Shown: positions 31,773-42,880, counted from the stretch's first letter. The stretch is 64,000 nt of DNA from Typha latifolia (GCA_019914945.1 CM034110.1:2547001-2611000), one strand, 5' to 3'. The notes: a model not told the origin generated them from the letters alone. Numbers and translations are program-made.

Positions 31773-33320
31773 ATGGATTTTCATAGAGATGGACCATCAT
31801 CTATTAGACCTCCTATCCTAGATGGATCAAATTATGGATATTGGAAAGCTAGGATGAGAGCTTACTTGAAGTCTATAGATGAACAAGTATGGTTTGCCGT
31901 TGTGAACGGTTGGAGTCCACCAATGTACATGGTGGATGATAAACTTGCTGATAAACCGATAGAGTCATGGGATAGGTCAGACTATGAAAAAGTTGGATGG
32001 AATAGCAAGGCAATAAATGCAATTTTTAGTTGTGTTTCCTCGGAAGAATTTAGAAGAATTTCTACTTGTGAGATAGCAAAAGAAGCTTGGACGATCTTAG
32101 AAACTACTCATGAAGGAACTATGGCTGTCAAACTTTCTAAACTTCAGAGGTTGACTACTAGTTTTGAAACTCTACGTATGGAGGAGAATGAGACATTTGA
32201 TGAGTTCTATGCAAAGCTTAGTGATATAGTCAACTCCAGTTTCAACCTAGGAGAGAAAATTCCTGAAAACAGAATTGTCCGTAAAATCCTTAGGTCTCTT
32301 CTAGAGAGGTTTCAGGCGAAAGTTACAGCTATTGAGGAAAGTAAGGACATCGATTCTATGAAAGTTGAACAATTGGTAGGAAATCTACAAACATTTGAGT
32401 CCAGCCTTTCAAGACCGAGGAAGTCCAAAGGGATTGCCTTATCCACAGTTGAACAAAGTATAGAGAAGTCTGATGATGAAGGTGATTTAGATGTTGAGAT
32501 GTTGGCCATGTTCGTTAAAAAGTTCAATAAATTTTTTCGGAAGCCAAACAAGTTGAATGCTGAAAAACTTGAGAAAAGCAAAGCCTTTATGAAAAAGAAG
32601 AACACTGCAAGTTCGAACACAGGTGTGAGCAACAATGGTGTCAAACAGAAAATTAAGAATTCTGAGAATAAAGTTCGATGCTTTGAATGTTCTGGTTTTG
32701 GTCACATAGCACAAGAATGCCCTAATCGCCTTAAGAAGAAGGGTAAAGCTATGAAAGTTACTTGGGATGACTCAGATGAATCTGATGATGATTCTGGAAA
32801 AGACGAAGAAAACTTTGTAGCTTTTGCCTCTTCTCTACTTAATATTGATTCCGTTATTGATACTGATAGTACAAATAATCAGGATATGTTACCAGCTGAA
32901 GAAGATGAATCTAAAATTCAAAAGGCATATAATGACCTGTACCTGGAGTCGTTAAAACTCAAGAAAAGCAATCTTAGACTACATCAACGACTCAAGGTAA
33001 TTGAACCAGAAAGAATTCAATTTGAGGAGAACTACAAATTGGAGATTGAACGTGTCAAAGACCTTTCTGAACAACTTGACAATGCGAAAAATAAAATGAA
33101 GGCTGATGAAATTGAACTAGAGCGATTGAATAATGAAGTGACATTTCTAAAAGGGAAGAACAAACTTGATGAGATTCTAAAAGCTCAGATCTCTGGAAAA
33201 GACAGGTATGGTGTTGGATACATTGGTAATTCAAATAATAACAAAACTGTCTTTGTTTCTGCAGGTATACAAAAGGAAGAATACCTGAAGCCATCAACCG
33301 CATTTAAAAAGCAATTCTAG
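31773..33320 (+). CDS. gag-like polyprotein N-terminal part of the copia element (515 codons open)
   Basis: Start chosen at MDFHRDGPSSIRPPILDG. The longer open frame from 31551 begins inside the LTR and PBS. Residues about 17-230 resemble the plant copia gag (NYGYWKARMRAYLKS, EEFRRISTCEIAKEAW, LQRLTTSFETLRMEENETF). A CCHC knuckle CFECSGFGHIAQEC lies at about residues 303-316, followed by an acidic stretch and a coiled coil (about residues 395-480, Leu/Glu/Lys-rich). It ends in TAG at 33318-33320, and the same frame reopens at once, so this may be a mutation within one gag-pol ORF. Confidence 0.85.
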   Translation: MDFHRDGPSSIRPPILDGSNYGYWKARMRAYLKSIDEQVWFAVVNGWSPPMYMVDDKLADKPIESWDRSDYEKVGWNSKAINAIFSCVSSEEFRRISTCEIAKEAWTILETTHEGTMAVKLSKLQRLTTSFETLRMEENETFDEFYAKLSDIVNSSFNLGEKIPENRIVRKILRSLLERFQAKVTAIEESKDIDSMKVEQLVGNLQTFESSLSRPRKSKGIALSTVEQSIEKSDDEGDLDVEMLAMFVKKFNKFFRKPNKLNAEKLEKSKAFMKKKNTASSNTGVSNNGVKQKIKNSENKVRCFECSGFGHIAQECPNRLKKKGKAMKVTWDDSDESDDDSGKDEENFVAFASSLLNIDSVIDTDSTNNQDMLPAEEDESKIQKAYNDLYLESLKLKKSNLRLHQRLKVIEPERIQFEENYKLEIERVKDLSEQLDNAKNKMKADEIELERLNNEVTFLKGKNKLDEILKAQISGKDRYGVGYIGNSNNNKTVFVSAGIQKEEYLKPSTAFKKQF

Positions 33321-33872
33321 ATGAATGCTTCTAAACTGAAGTTGAATCTACAAACTAGTGAAACTTCGACGGTACCAAAGGTAAACTCTAGTCACACTCC
33401 TCGACAAAAGGTGAGTAGAAAAAGGTTTGTTCCAACATGCTATCATTGCGGCATTCTAGGTCATATTCGACCTCATTGCAAACTTTTGCAAAAACCTAGA
33501 AGTGCTTTTATTTATGGGATAAAAACAAAGGCCATATGGGTCAAGAAAAGTGATTTGAAATGTTATGTTGTACATATTGCCTTGAAAGCTTTAAATTATG
33601 ACTTGTGGTATTTAGACAGTGGCTGTTCAAGACATATGTCAGGCGACAAATCCTTATTTTCTAATCTCGAAAAACATGAAGGGGGAGTTGTGACATACGG
33701 AGATGGTAATTCATCCAAGGTAATAGGTAAAGGAAAGGTAAGTATTCCAGGTGTTCCTATTCTTGAAAATGTTCTTTATGTTAAGGACTTAAAAGCAAAT
33801 CTTCTGAGCATAAGTCAATTTTGTGATGAAGATTATGAGGTAAAATTCTCCAAAAATGATTGTACTATCTAG
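33321..33872 (+). pseudogene. Second zinc knuckle and aspartic protease of the copia element
   Basis: In frame with gag across one TAG. CYHCGILGHIRPHC is a second CCHC knuckle. WYLDSGCSRHM contains the catalytic DSG of copia proteases, followed by YGDGNSSKVIGKGKV and NVLYVKDLKANLLSISQFCD. A frameshift at about 33860-33870 leads to the next segment. Confidence 0.85.
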
Positions 33873-35339
33873 ATCATGGTGGTAATGTTATATGTTATGG
33901 ATCTAGAACATCTGATAATTGCTATGTTGTTGGAAATTCACATAAATTGAAATGTAACACTGCCTCTTTCAACATTGCAGATCTTTGGCATCAACGTCTT
34001 GGACATGTGAATCACAAGGAATTATTTACTCTGTCCAAACAAGAAGTGGTAAGAGGAATACCTAAGATGAAAGAAATGTTAAAATGGATTTGCGGTTCGT
34101 GTCAAATTGGAAAACAAACTAGGATTTCACACAAGAAGGTAAATGCAGCTTCCACCGACCGTGTGCTCCAATTAGTTCACATGGACTTGATGGGTCCAAC
34201 AAAAACAGAAAGTCTTGGAGACTAACGCTATATTTTCTTAATGGTCAATGATTACTCCAAATATACCTGGGTTGCCTTTCTACGTGAGAAGTCTGAAACA
34301 TTTGAAGTTTTTAAATCACTATACTTAAAATTGCAGAATGAAAAATCTACTACCCTAGTTAGGATTCGTTCTGATCATGGTAGAGAATTTGAAAATAAAA
34401 ATTTTTCTATATTTTGCGATTCTCTTGGTATTCAACATGAATTTTCAGCTCCTATAACTCCACAACAGAACGGGATCGTAGAAAGAAAGAACCGAGTTGT
34501 GCAGGAAATGACTAGGGTTATGCTTCATGCTAAAAAGGTTCCTCAAAGGTTTTGGGCAGAGGCAGTCAATACAGCGGTACATGTGATAAATCGTGTTTAT
34601 CTAAGACTAGGTACAAAATTGACTGCATATAAAATCTGGAAAGGTAAGAAACCTAGTGTTAAATATTTTCGAGTTTTTGGTAGTAAATGTTATATCTTGC
34701 GTGATTGAGAATATTTGACTAAATTTGACACTAGAAGTAACGAAGGCATCTTCTTAGGATATTTGAATAATAGCAGAGCCTACAGAGTATTTAATCTTAA
34801 CACTTCTACTGTGATGGAATCTGCTAATGTAATGATAGATGAATCCACGACTGATTTAATTGAAGCTACTCCTATTTCTGTTTTCGCGAGATACATATGA
34901 CGAAGAAATAGGAAAGGAGCTTGATCTGGAAATTGAGAATCAGGACGAGGACAAAGTTGAAATGAAGAAAGATGACTGCAACGTACCGGAACCATCTGCC
35001 AAAGTGAAATCAGATCGTCCACTGTCACAAATGATCGGAGACGTAAATGAACCAATTAAGACAAGACGACAAATCCAAAGTGAGGTATCATTTACTTGTT
35101 ATACATCTTCTTTTGAACCTAAAAATGTGAAGGAAGCATTGTTAGACGATTCTTGGGTTAATGCTATGCATGAGGAATTAGAGCAATTTTCTAGGAATGA
35201 TGTTTGGTATTTAGTTCCTAGACCTAAGAATGTGAACGTCATTGGAACAAAATGGATTTACAAGAATAAAAGTGATGAACATGGCAATATAGTTCGAAAT
35301 AAAGCTAGACTCGTAGCACGGGGATATACTCGGAGTTGA
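33860..35339 (+). pseudogene. Integrase and RT N-terminal region of the copia element
   Basis: GAG-pre-integrase: WHQRLGHVNHKEL and CGSCQIGKQ (His/His, Cys/Cys). Core: HMDLMGPT (Asp codon 34183-34185), SDHGREFEN (Asp 34373-34375) and GIVERKNR (Glu 34481-34483), so the DDE triad is complete. Stops at 34223 and 34706 and a frameshift near 34870-34900 break it. The linker EPKNVKEALLDDSWVNAMHEE leads into RT (FIGTKWIYKNK-like, KARLVARGYT). Another frameshift follows at about 35335. Confidence 0.88.
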
Positions 35340-36201
35340 GGGTATAGATTTTGATGAGACATTTGCTCCTGTTGCTAGATTAGAATCTATTCGTATACTG
35401 CTTGCTATTGCTTGTCACTTAAAATTTAAATTGTTTCAAATGGATGTTAAAAGTGCTTTCTTGAATGGTACCCTGAATGAAGATGTTTATGTGGAACAAC
35501 CAAAGGGGTTCGAAGATCAAAAATTTCCTTCTCATGTGTTTAAATTGAAAAAGGCCCTCTACGGGCTAAAACAAGCTCCAAGAGCTTGGTATGAGAAGTT
35601 GACCACTTTTTTAGTGGATGCGGGGTTCACTCGAGGGGGAGTGGACAAGACATTGTTCATTAGACGGTCGAACAGAAGTTTAGTTGTGGCACAAATATAT
35701 GTGGATGACATTGTCTTCGGGGCAACGAGTCAATCGTTAGCTAAGGAGTTTGCTGATCTCATGCATAGTCATTTTGAGATGAGCATGATGGGTGAGTTGA
35801 AGTTCTTTTTTGGACTTCAAATTACTCAATTGGAAAGAGGGATATTTATCGCTCAAACCAAGTATGCTAAGGATCTAGTGACTAAATTTGGTTTAGAAAA
35901 TGCAAAACATGCTAGAACTCCTATGAGTACAACTACCAAACTAGGTAAGGATATTTCAGGACAAAGTGTTGATCAGACACTGTATAGGAGCATGATTGGT
36001 AGTCTTTTGTACTTAACTGCTAGTAGACCTAACATTGCATTTAGCGTCGGTGTGTGTGCTAGGTTTCAGTCTGAACCTAAGGAGACACATTTGTATGCTG
36101 TGAAACGTATCATAAAATATGTCGGTGGCACAGTTGACTTAGGTATCTGTTTTACTTATGACTCGGGAGCTATAATATCTAGATACACGGATTCTGATTA
36201 G
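35340..36201 (+). pseudogene. Reverse transcriptase (RVT_2 type) of the copia element
   Basis: IDFDETFAPVARLESIRIL, then QMDVKSAFLNGTLNEDVYVEQ, ALYGLKQAPRAWYEKL and QIYVDDIVFGA with YVDD at 35698-35709. The open stretch is 35431-36201. It continues in the same frame into RNase H after TAG at 36199-36201. Confidence 0.9.
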
Positions 36202-36670
36202 GCAGGTTCATGTGATGATAGAAAGAGTACCTCTAGTGGATGTTTTTATATTGGAAACAATCTGGTTGCTTGGCACAGTAAGAAACAAAACTCGATATCT
36301 TTATCTACTGCGGAGGCCGAGTATATTGTAGCGGGTAGTTGTTGTTCTCAGTTACTATGGATGAAACAGATGGTCAAAGATTACAGCATTGAACAATATA
36401 CTATGGTGCTTTATTGTGACAACATGAGTGCTATTAATATATCGAAGAATCCTGTTTAACACTCGCGTACTAAATATATTGATATCCAACATCATTTTAT
36501 ACGCGAGTTAGTTGAAGACAAAATAATAGCACTAGAACATGTTGAGACAGAGAAACAGTTGGGTGATCTATTTACAAAACCTTTGGATTTATAGAGATTT
36601 GAGTATCTTCGTACTTCTTTAGGCATTTGTTTCATTTTTTACTATTTTCTTTTCATTTTGTTTTAGGTTT
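36140..36670 (+). pseudogene. RNase H of the copia element
   Basis: RYTDSD (first Asp) is followed by a TAG in place of the usual W, then AGSCDDRKSTSSGC, NSISLSTAEAEYIVAGSC (Glu), VLYCDNMSAINISKNPV (Asp) and HHFIRELVED with QLGDLFTKPLD. Stops at 36199, about 36459 and about 36592. Pol ends near 36666. Confidence 0.85.
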
Positions 36671-38158
36671 TCTTTACTCTAAAATTTTCTTTGTTTTTAG
36701 TTTCAGATTTGTCGAGAGTGTTTGTCATAAAAAAAAAAATTTTTTGATGCACTCCTAGATTCAATAATATACTCTTGACATATAAATATGATTTTTCTCT
36801 TGATTATGAGTTATTATAGTCAATTTTGTCATCTTGTAGTATATTGTATCATTTCTGAGTTATTCACTCTCTCGACTTTTATGATAATTATACTGAAATT
36901 AATGCACTCATAACGTGTGTATATTCTTGTGTGAGCATGACATTATGAAATTCTTTTTAAATAGCTCACTATTGACCTTGATTTGCACAGTTTGACCTCA
37001 TGCTTAGTCATGACAAATGTGTTCATAAAAGATCAATGAAAAGGGCTACAATGAGTTAGTGTGAAAGCCATCTTGTTTAGAGTCCAGTTTGACTCAGTAC
37101 ATTACTTGCAAATTAAATAAAATTTTTTGCTACTTGTGTATATATTCTCGCACATTGTTTGATTTGTACTATAAGAAAAGGGCTACCTACTCATGTGTGA
37201 AAGCCATCATTGCACCTATATGGTTTATGTATAAAAAAAATAATACAGAAAAAATTCCTGTTCGATTATGGCGAATAAGTCGAAAAGTGCAAATTTAAAT
37301 ACTAAGTCGGTTTGACTACTGTGTTGTATCATTGTTTAAATAGGAAAGTTTATTTAAGAAGAATGTTTCATATTATCTATGCTCACCTTGCATATGTATA
37401 TTGTTATGATCAATCAAGATTAATTTAATTTTGAGTGATGCATTAGAATTGATTATAATATGCTCTTGATGAGTTGATTGATCTGTCTATGACTTATTTC
37501 ATTTAATTGTCATATTCTATGTCTTGAATCTATTTTGAATTTTCTAGAAGTGCATCTCCAAAAAGATTTTTGATTTGTTTTAGTTCTAATTAAAAAAAAA
37601 AAGGGCATTCGAACGCAGATTTTTTGAGTTCGAACGCGGTGACTGGCGCGTTCGAACGTGCAGATTGGTGCGTTCGAACGCACTAGAGGATTCTTTAAAT
37701 ATTGCGTCCGAACCCAAGGGTTTTCATCTTCCATCTTCCAAACCCCAGAAACCCATCATTTCCTCCCTCTCAAATCTTCAAGATCTTGATATTTTTCATC
37801 TAATTTCTCACTACAAACCCTTTTAGAGGGTAGTTCTCCTCCGGATCTTGCATCTTTCGACCGAATTTCTGAGTTTTTCTTCACTTTTGCGAGGTATGAT
37901 CATCCATCAATTTTCCTATTTTTTTATTCAATTAAGTCTTTTGATCTTGATTGATTTCGTGTGTTTTCAAGTTTTGATCACGTTAAAGTTACTATCTTGA
38001 TGTTTCTTGTGTGATTGAACGTGATATCTTAGCGTTTTCAAGTGGATGATGGATTTCATTTAGGGCCTTCATGGTTTCTTGATTTCTTTTTGATTTCTTG
38101 TTTTTTTTTTGTTGCTTTGGGCATGTATTGAAACTTGCATCTTGTTTCTTCCTCAAGA
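36671..38158 (+). other. Non-coding region between pol and ORF3 of the copia element
   Basis: AT-rich with no supported gene. It contains an A11/T6 run near 36730-36746, a palindrome array (37605-37716) and a pyrimidine-rich stretch after it. Confidence 0.7.
37605..37716 (+). promoter_or_regulatory. Internal GTTCGAAC palindrome array upstream of ORF3
   Basis: Four clear copies (GCATTCGAACGCAG, GAGTTCGAACGCGG, GCGCGTTCGAACGTG, GTGCGTTCGAACGCAC) and one degenerate copy (GCGTCCGAACCC), with CTTTAAATATTG between the last two. A CT-rich leader follows, then ATG at 38159. This mimics the array, TATA, leader order of the LTR, and could be an internal promoter for ORF3. Confidence 0.5.
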
Positions 38159-39206
38159 ATGCCTAGGAAAGCTGCAGTTTCCAAGGAACCTAGGCCGCCT
38201 TCATCACCATCTTCGGCCCCAAAGTTTTCTACTTCAACGGCTGCAGGACGATACAAATATAATTTTGGCACCCGTCCTATTATTTGTGAATGACCCGTGG
38301 TCATTTCCGATTTTTCATCTTTGGGGATCAAATAGATATTTACTGAGCGAGGATAGTTATCGGTGTGTCGGATGAGCGGGACTGCTTATGTGGAAGTTGT
38401 TCGCGAATTCTTTTGTAATGCCACAGTTTTAGAACGCTGTATTCGTTCTACCTGTTCGTGGGGTGTCCGTATACTTGGACTCGATGTTATTCGTGCTGAA
38501 CTTCGTCTTCCCGATGGTGAGTTCCGGTATCCCACGTCTGCTCCACTTCTTGATGTCGATGAATATCTTTGGCACAAGATCGATCAAAGGGGAACGTTGG
38601 AAGGGAAACATGATGCCGCATGCGAAACCGACACCCGTGGCTCGCATGCTTCACTGTTTTGTTTGTCCAACGTTACCCCCAAGACTCGACATTCCAAGAT
38701 CGATCTGGATCGTGCATTCCTTCTTCATGCAATGTTATCGGAGTCTCGTTGATTTGGCTGCAGTGATTTATGATTCGATTCTCATAGCTGCACAGAAAGA
38801 AGCACCTCGTGAAGGGTTACCGTTTGGCATCTTTATTACGAATTTGTGCATTCAGAGTGGGGTGCGTGTGGATGCTTCGGAACCTTCCATTACTTCGCAC
38901 AAACCATTGGATCGGATTACTCTTAAGCCGAGTCAAGCTCACGACCAGTCGTCTCCTCTCAAGCCGTCCTCTTCCGCCGCTGGTCGCTCATCGCACCCTG
39001 ACAGTTCTGATGATAGCTCTGACGGTGACACATCTCACTCTGAGGGGAGTTACCACAGTACTCTACTCGTTTCGATCAGCTTAGTACTCAAGTGCGGGAT
39101 CTTCATTCGGCAGTGACTGATTTATGAGCTGAGTAAGCTCGTCAGGGGACTGTACTTGACTCTGTGTTGACGATTCTTCAGCGTCAGTTTCCTCCGAGTT
39201 CCTAGT
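38159..39206 (+). pseudogene. Third ORF of the copia element (plant transposon-protein-like domain)
   Basis: Start MPRKAAVSKEPRPPSSPSS at 38159. Frame 1 runs with stops at about 38291 and 38333, then VEVVREFFCNATV and VIRAELRLPDGEFRYP. A frame change near 38645 leads to ARMLHCFVCPTLPPRLD, FFMQCYRSLVDLAAVIYD and AAQKEAPREGLPFGIFITNL, then a Ser/Asp-rich tail (DSSDDSSDGDTSHSE) and a heptad-like end (DQLSTQVRDLHSAV, frameshifted). The LPFGxxIT block resembles the Pfam-type putative plant transposon protein domain found in retroelement extra ORFs. That assignment is from memory. Sirevirus relatives place env-like or unknown ORFs here. The function is not known. Confidence 0.65.
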
Positions 39207-39222
39207 CTTTGGCATTTGTGGC

Positions 39223-39236
39223 AAAAAGGGGGAGAG
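39223..39236 (+). other. Polypurine tract-like sequence (internal)
   Basis: AAAAAGGGGGAGAG in the context GGCATTTGTGGCAAAAAGGG closely resembles the true PPT context 345 bp downstream. Confidence 0.5.
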
Positions 39237-39568
39237 TGTCTAGGTGTTTAAGTGACTAGGTGTCTAGGTGTGTAGGGGGGAGAGAATGGTAATAGGGGGA
39301 GTTTATTAGAGTCTTTCTGTCTTTCTAATCTTGCTTATAACTTTGCTTGGAAAAATTGTGAACTTTGTCTGTTTAAGTATTTTTGAACTTATGCTCCATT
39401 GATAACTTGTGGTTGGATTGTTTATTCATTTCAAGTTATTTTCACTTGATCTTGGATTGGTATATGTTTATTTGCAGAGATTCATGTGCAAAATATTCTA
39501 GTCTTGTTGATTGCTCATTTGAAGTCTTTGTAATAACTTGTAACCTAAGTGTTTTGTCACAAATTGCC

Positions 39569-39579
39569 AAAGGGGGAGA
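39569..39579 (+). other. Polypurine tract of the copia element
   Basis: AAAGGGGGAGA one base before the 3' LTR start TGTTAGG. Confidence 0.9.
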
Positions 39580-39580
39580 T

Positions 39581-40661
39581 TGTTAGGTTTTTATTTGTTG
39601 GAAATTGTGAACAAAATAGTCTAAGTGTATTTTTTCATGTATATGAGCTTTACACAAGTCTAGAATATATCTGGTTTGAAGAATTGCAAGATTATTGGAG
39701 AAAAGCCGTCGAGTTCACACTGCGTTCACAACCGCGTTCGAACGCGGAATCCGCGTTCACACAGACGAGAGCCGCATTCACAAACGCGTTCGAACGCGGG
39801 TACTGCGTTCACACAGACAGAGAGCCGCGTTCACAAACGCGTTCGAACGCGAGTATCTACGTTCACACAGACAGAGAGCCGCGTTCACAAACGCGTTCGA
39901 ACGCGGGTATCTGCGTTCACACAGACAGAGAGCCGCGTTCACAAACGCGTTCGAACGCGGGTACTGCGTTCACATAGACCGATAGCTGCGTTCACAAACG
40001 CGTTTGAACGCAACCTGAAGAATTCAAGTTGTCGCGTTCGAACGCACTCAGGCCCGTTCGAATGCACCTGAGTTCAAATCATGTCGTTCGAATGCACCCG
40101 GGCCGCGTTCGAACGCACCAACGAAGTTTGATAAAATTGGACTTTCGTGAGTACGGATAAGACTTGGATTTGGCTCTATCTTGGAGATCATATATAAGGA
40201 TTGTGAAACCCTATCTCTAGTGTTATTGAAGAAGCATTATTGAAGGAGACTTCTTGAGGCTACATCGGTTCTTCAACTAATAAGGCTCTTCTCATCTACA
40301 AATCTTAATCTTTCGTCTTAAGGGCTATCTAGACAAAAGATCAATCTCGAGGGTTACTGAGATTGGACTTCAATCACGAGAAGCGGTGAATCGTGGGTTC
40401 TAGCGAGCAAGACTGAGAGGAACAAAGTCGTTTGGTTCGACGGGTTGTTTTGAGAGTCAGTCTTGTAACTGCTACTATTCTAGTTATTGGTTTTGATCCG
40501 AGTTTGGATTCGTAGTTTTTTCCCGTTTGGGTTTTTCCACGTTAAAATCTTGGCGTTCATCTCTACTTTCGTTCTTAATATTTCTACGGACTTTTACTTA
40601 AGCGAACGAGTGATATCATTGCCTAGTATTTAGATACATACGTGTGTCTAGGGGTTCTTCA
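39581..40661 (+). repeat. 3' LTR of the copia element
   Basis: TGTTAGGTTTTT start, GGGGTTCTTCA end, palindrome array 39720-40125, TATA about 40190. Followed by the ACTAC duplication. Differences from the 5' LTR are few and scattered. Confidence 0.93.
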
Positions 40662-40666
40662 ACTAC

Positions 40667-42096
40667 CTTCTAATCAAATCGATAATTTTGTAATCTCACT
40701 TTTTCAGATCCATAACTCATAATTCATTTACTAATTTACTCATTAACTCCTAACATCACACAACCACAAGTAATTTCTGTATAAGAATAAATTCCTAGAT
40801 CTAGGTTAGTTAAGTAATCACATTATATCTATAGATTTCAATAATATCACTAGTCTGCAAGAAAGAAACGTACACTGATTCTACAATATAAAAAGTGTTG
40901 TCATCTATTAATTGCATCATGTTCTATTCTAAAATATCTCAACGTGTCCAAATCTATTACTTCTTTTGCTAATTGCAACCATATAGTAATGAAATGACAT
41001 AATTACCTATGATAAAACTTATCTCCAAGATCTACAAAATATATACTCCGATCCCAAACATGATTAATGAATTAATCCCTCAATACTGTCACTAATACTG
41101 GGTAGCACAATAAATACATAATATTTCAAGAACATCCAAAATATTTAACTCATGTTTTCTCTTTCTAGACAAATTATGTCGCTAACCTAAACATACTCAC
41201 CATCATCTGATATTATCAAAGAATTTAGGCAATAATACAAACTCTCTTGTCCAAAGATATAATACTCATATACTTAAATCATTATGGACTTTACTAAACA
41301 AATCCGTATGAGAGATCACAACTATTTGTAATATCTGAATGGTTAAATTCAGACTACTTCAAGAAACATAGATGATAAAAATTTATAATGATCTTTCTTT
41401 CAATCATTTTCTATATCCAAACTATTTATTCCTTGATTCACATAATTCATATAGCTCATATTCAAATATGATCAACTCAATCACTATTGCTACTAGTATA
41501 TCTACCAAAATATCACTTTGCGATAACGATGTTCAGATTCGATGACTATCTGCTGAATTTCATCAAATATTCCAACAGTCTCATAAATAAATTGGCAATA
41601 TCACACAACTCATCATATCAATCTAACTTTACATAACTACTAACATATACTCAATACACCAACATGGCATTATATCACTAATAAAGTTCTAAAAATTCAC
41701 TAATCCATTATACATGATCATTAAGAATACATAACATAATTTAGATACATCTGCAAAAGTTATGTCCATAAACTATAAAGCTACTATAATCAATCTCCCG
41801 AGTTATTCATGCTATTATGACCTGATCTACCAATAAAGCAGTTGAAACCAATATATTCATATGGATAACAGGACGCCCAAGATTAATAATTACCAACCTC
41901 AATAACATATCTACTCCTTTATTTTAAATTAACTCACATTCTCAATTTGTAATTCATTAAAAATCAAAATTTTACAAATTATAATGGAATTATCAATCCT
42001 ATAATCATCATCTCCCAATCAGATATCTTTATCTTAAAACTCAAATGCAATCCTGTAAGTCATTACAATTATTAAGATCAATCTCATCATTCAAAA
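40667..42096 (-). other. AT-rich non-coding internal region, probably of the interrupted E element
   Basis: Lies between the copia duplication and the solo LTR at 42102 and continues after it (42886-43265). No frame longer than noise and no motif seen. By position it should continue the minus-strand E element whose pol tail is at 30563-30649, but I cannot show homology here. Confidence 0.4.
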
Positions 42097-42150
42097 GGCT
42101 CTGATACGATTCGGACTTCACCGACGTCGTCTCGAGCTTGGATTTACCTA

Positions 42151-42239
42151 AGGATAAGATTGAGTTTTAGGATAAGATTGTGTTTTAGGATAAGATTGAG
42201 TTTTAGGATAAGATTGTGTTTTAGGATAAGATTGAGTTG
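42151..42239 (+). repeat. Five 18-bp tandem repeats in LTR U3
   Basis: Unit AGGATAAGATTG(A/T)GTTTT, alternating GAG and GTG versions, ending in GAGTTGTTGG just upstream of the TATA box. It appears derived from the GTGTTTTTAGGGTTAATTTG segment of ordinary A LTRs. Confidence 0.93.
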
Positions 42240-42750
42240 TTGGTTAGCCTATAAAAGTATGTGTAGGGCAACCAAAATTGGGAATTGATTATTGAGAATT
42301 GAGTTTGCCTTGCCTCCTTCGTCTTCTTCGCTCCCGTTCCCTCAATCTCCCGGCGACGCCGCTTCTAATCTCCCCTCGACAGGCCAATCACCCTAGTCCC
42401 TTAGGAGTGGCCCTCTTCTCCCCCCTTCTTCCAATTTATCCATCGCTATCCCTAACCTTTCCATCATCCATAACCCTTCCACCATCACGTTTACACCGGT
42501 GCCACCCCATCAACACCGGCCCTCCACAATCCACCATTACCCAGGATTTCGTGCCTTCATCCACGGAATCCAAAAACAGAGTATCCTGACGTTCGTCTAC
42601 TAAACGAACGATATCTCGAGATCCCCAACTCCGATTCGCCTGAAGCTAGATCCGTTGGAAAGCTCTTTTCCGGGCCTACAACATATCAAAATTTCACAGT
42701 GATCCAACGGCGGGATATTTCGGGATCTTATCTTAAAGTTCCGTGCAAGA

Positions 42751-42880
42751 TCGTATCAAGCTGGTATCAGAGCCTATAGCCGAGGAAGGATCGTATCAAT
42801 CTGGTATCAGAGCCATAGCACCAAAAGAGGGTTCGTATCAAGCTGGTATCAGAGCCTATAGCCGAGGAAGGATCGTATCA
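42751..42880 (+). repeat. Three 40-42-bp tandem units of PBS + LTR end
   Basis: TCGTATCA occurrences at 42751, 42791, 42833 and 42873 are separated by A(G/T)CTGGTATCAGAGCC plus a 13-16-base spacer (TATAGCCGAGGAAGGA or variant). The outermost copy is the integration edge. Confidence 0.95.

Larger units (their letters stand above)
30650..40661 (+). mobile_element. Full-length Ty1/copia element, Sirevirus-like, 10.0 kb
   Basis: LTRs at 30650-31724 and 39581-40661 are flanked by ACTAC on both sides (30645-30649 and 40662-40666). The internal order is PBS, gag, protease, integrase, RT, RNase H, which is the copia order, followed by about 3 kb holding a third ORF, then a polypurine tract. Two zinc knuckles, a coiled coil in gag and an extra ORF after pol point to the Sirevirus/Maximus group. 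The coding region has about five stops in the gag-pol frame plus three frame changes, so this copy is inactive, although its LTRs remain very alike by eye. Confidence 0.93.
42102..42880 (+). repeat. Solo LTR of family A with terminal PBS repeats and altered U3
   Basis: Perfect 5-bp duplication GGCTC (42097-42101 and 42881-42885). Starts TGATACGATTCGGACTTCACC. The LTR proper ends at 42758 (GATCGTATCA), followed by three PBS-containing units, each closing with TCGTATCA (at 42791-42798, 42833-42840 and 42873-42880). The usual GTTCGAAC array is absent and replaced by 18-bp repeats. TATA CCTATAAAAGT at about 42248-42258. Confidence 0.93.

Noticed and set aside
40667..42096. Possible host intergenic region or gene between copia and the solo LTR
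   Set aside because: No frame, splice structure or motif seen. Position suggests the interior of the interrupted E element, though not proven.
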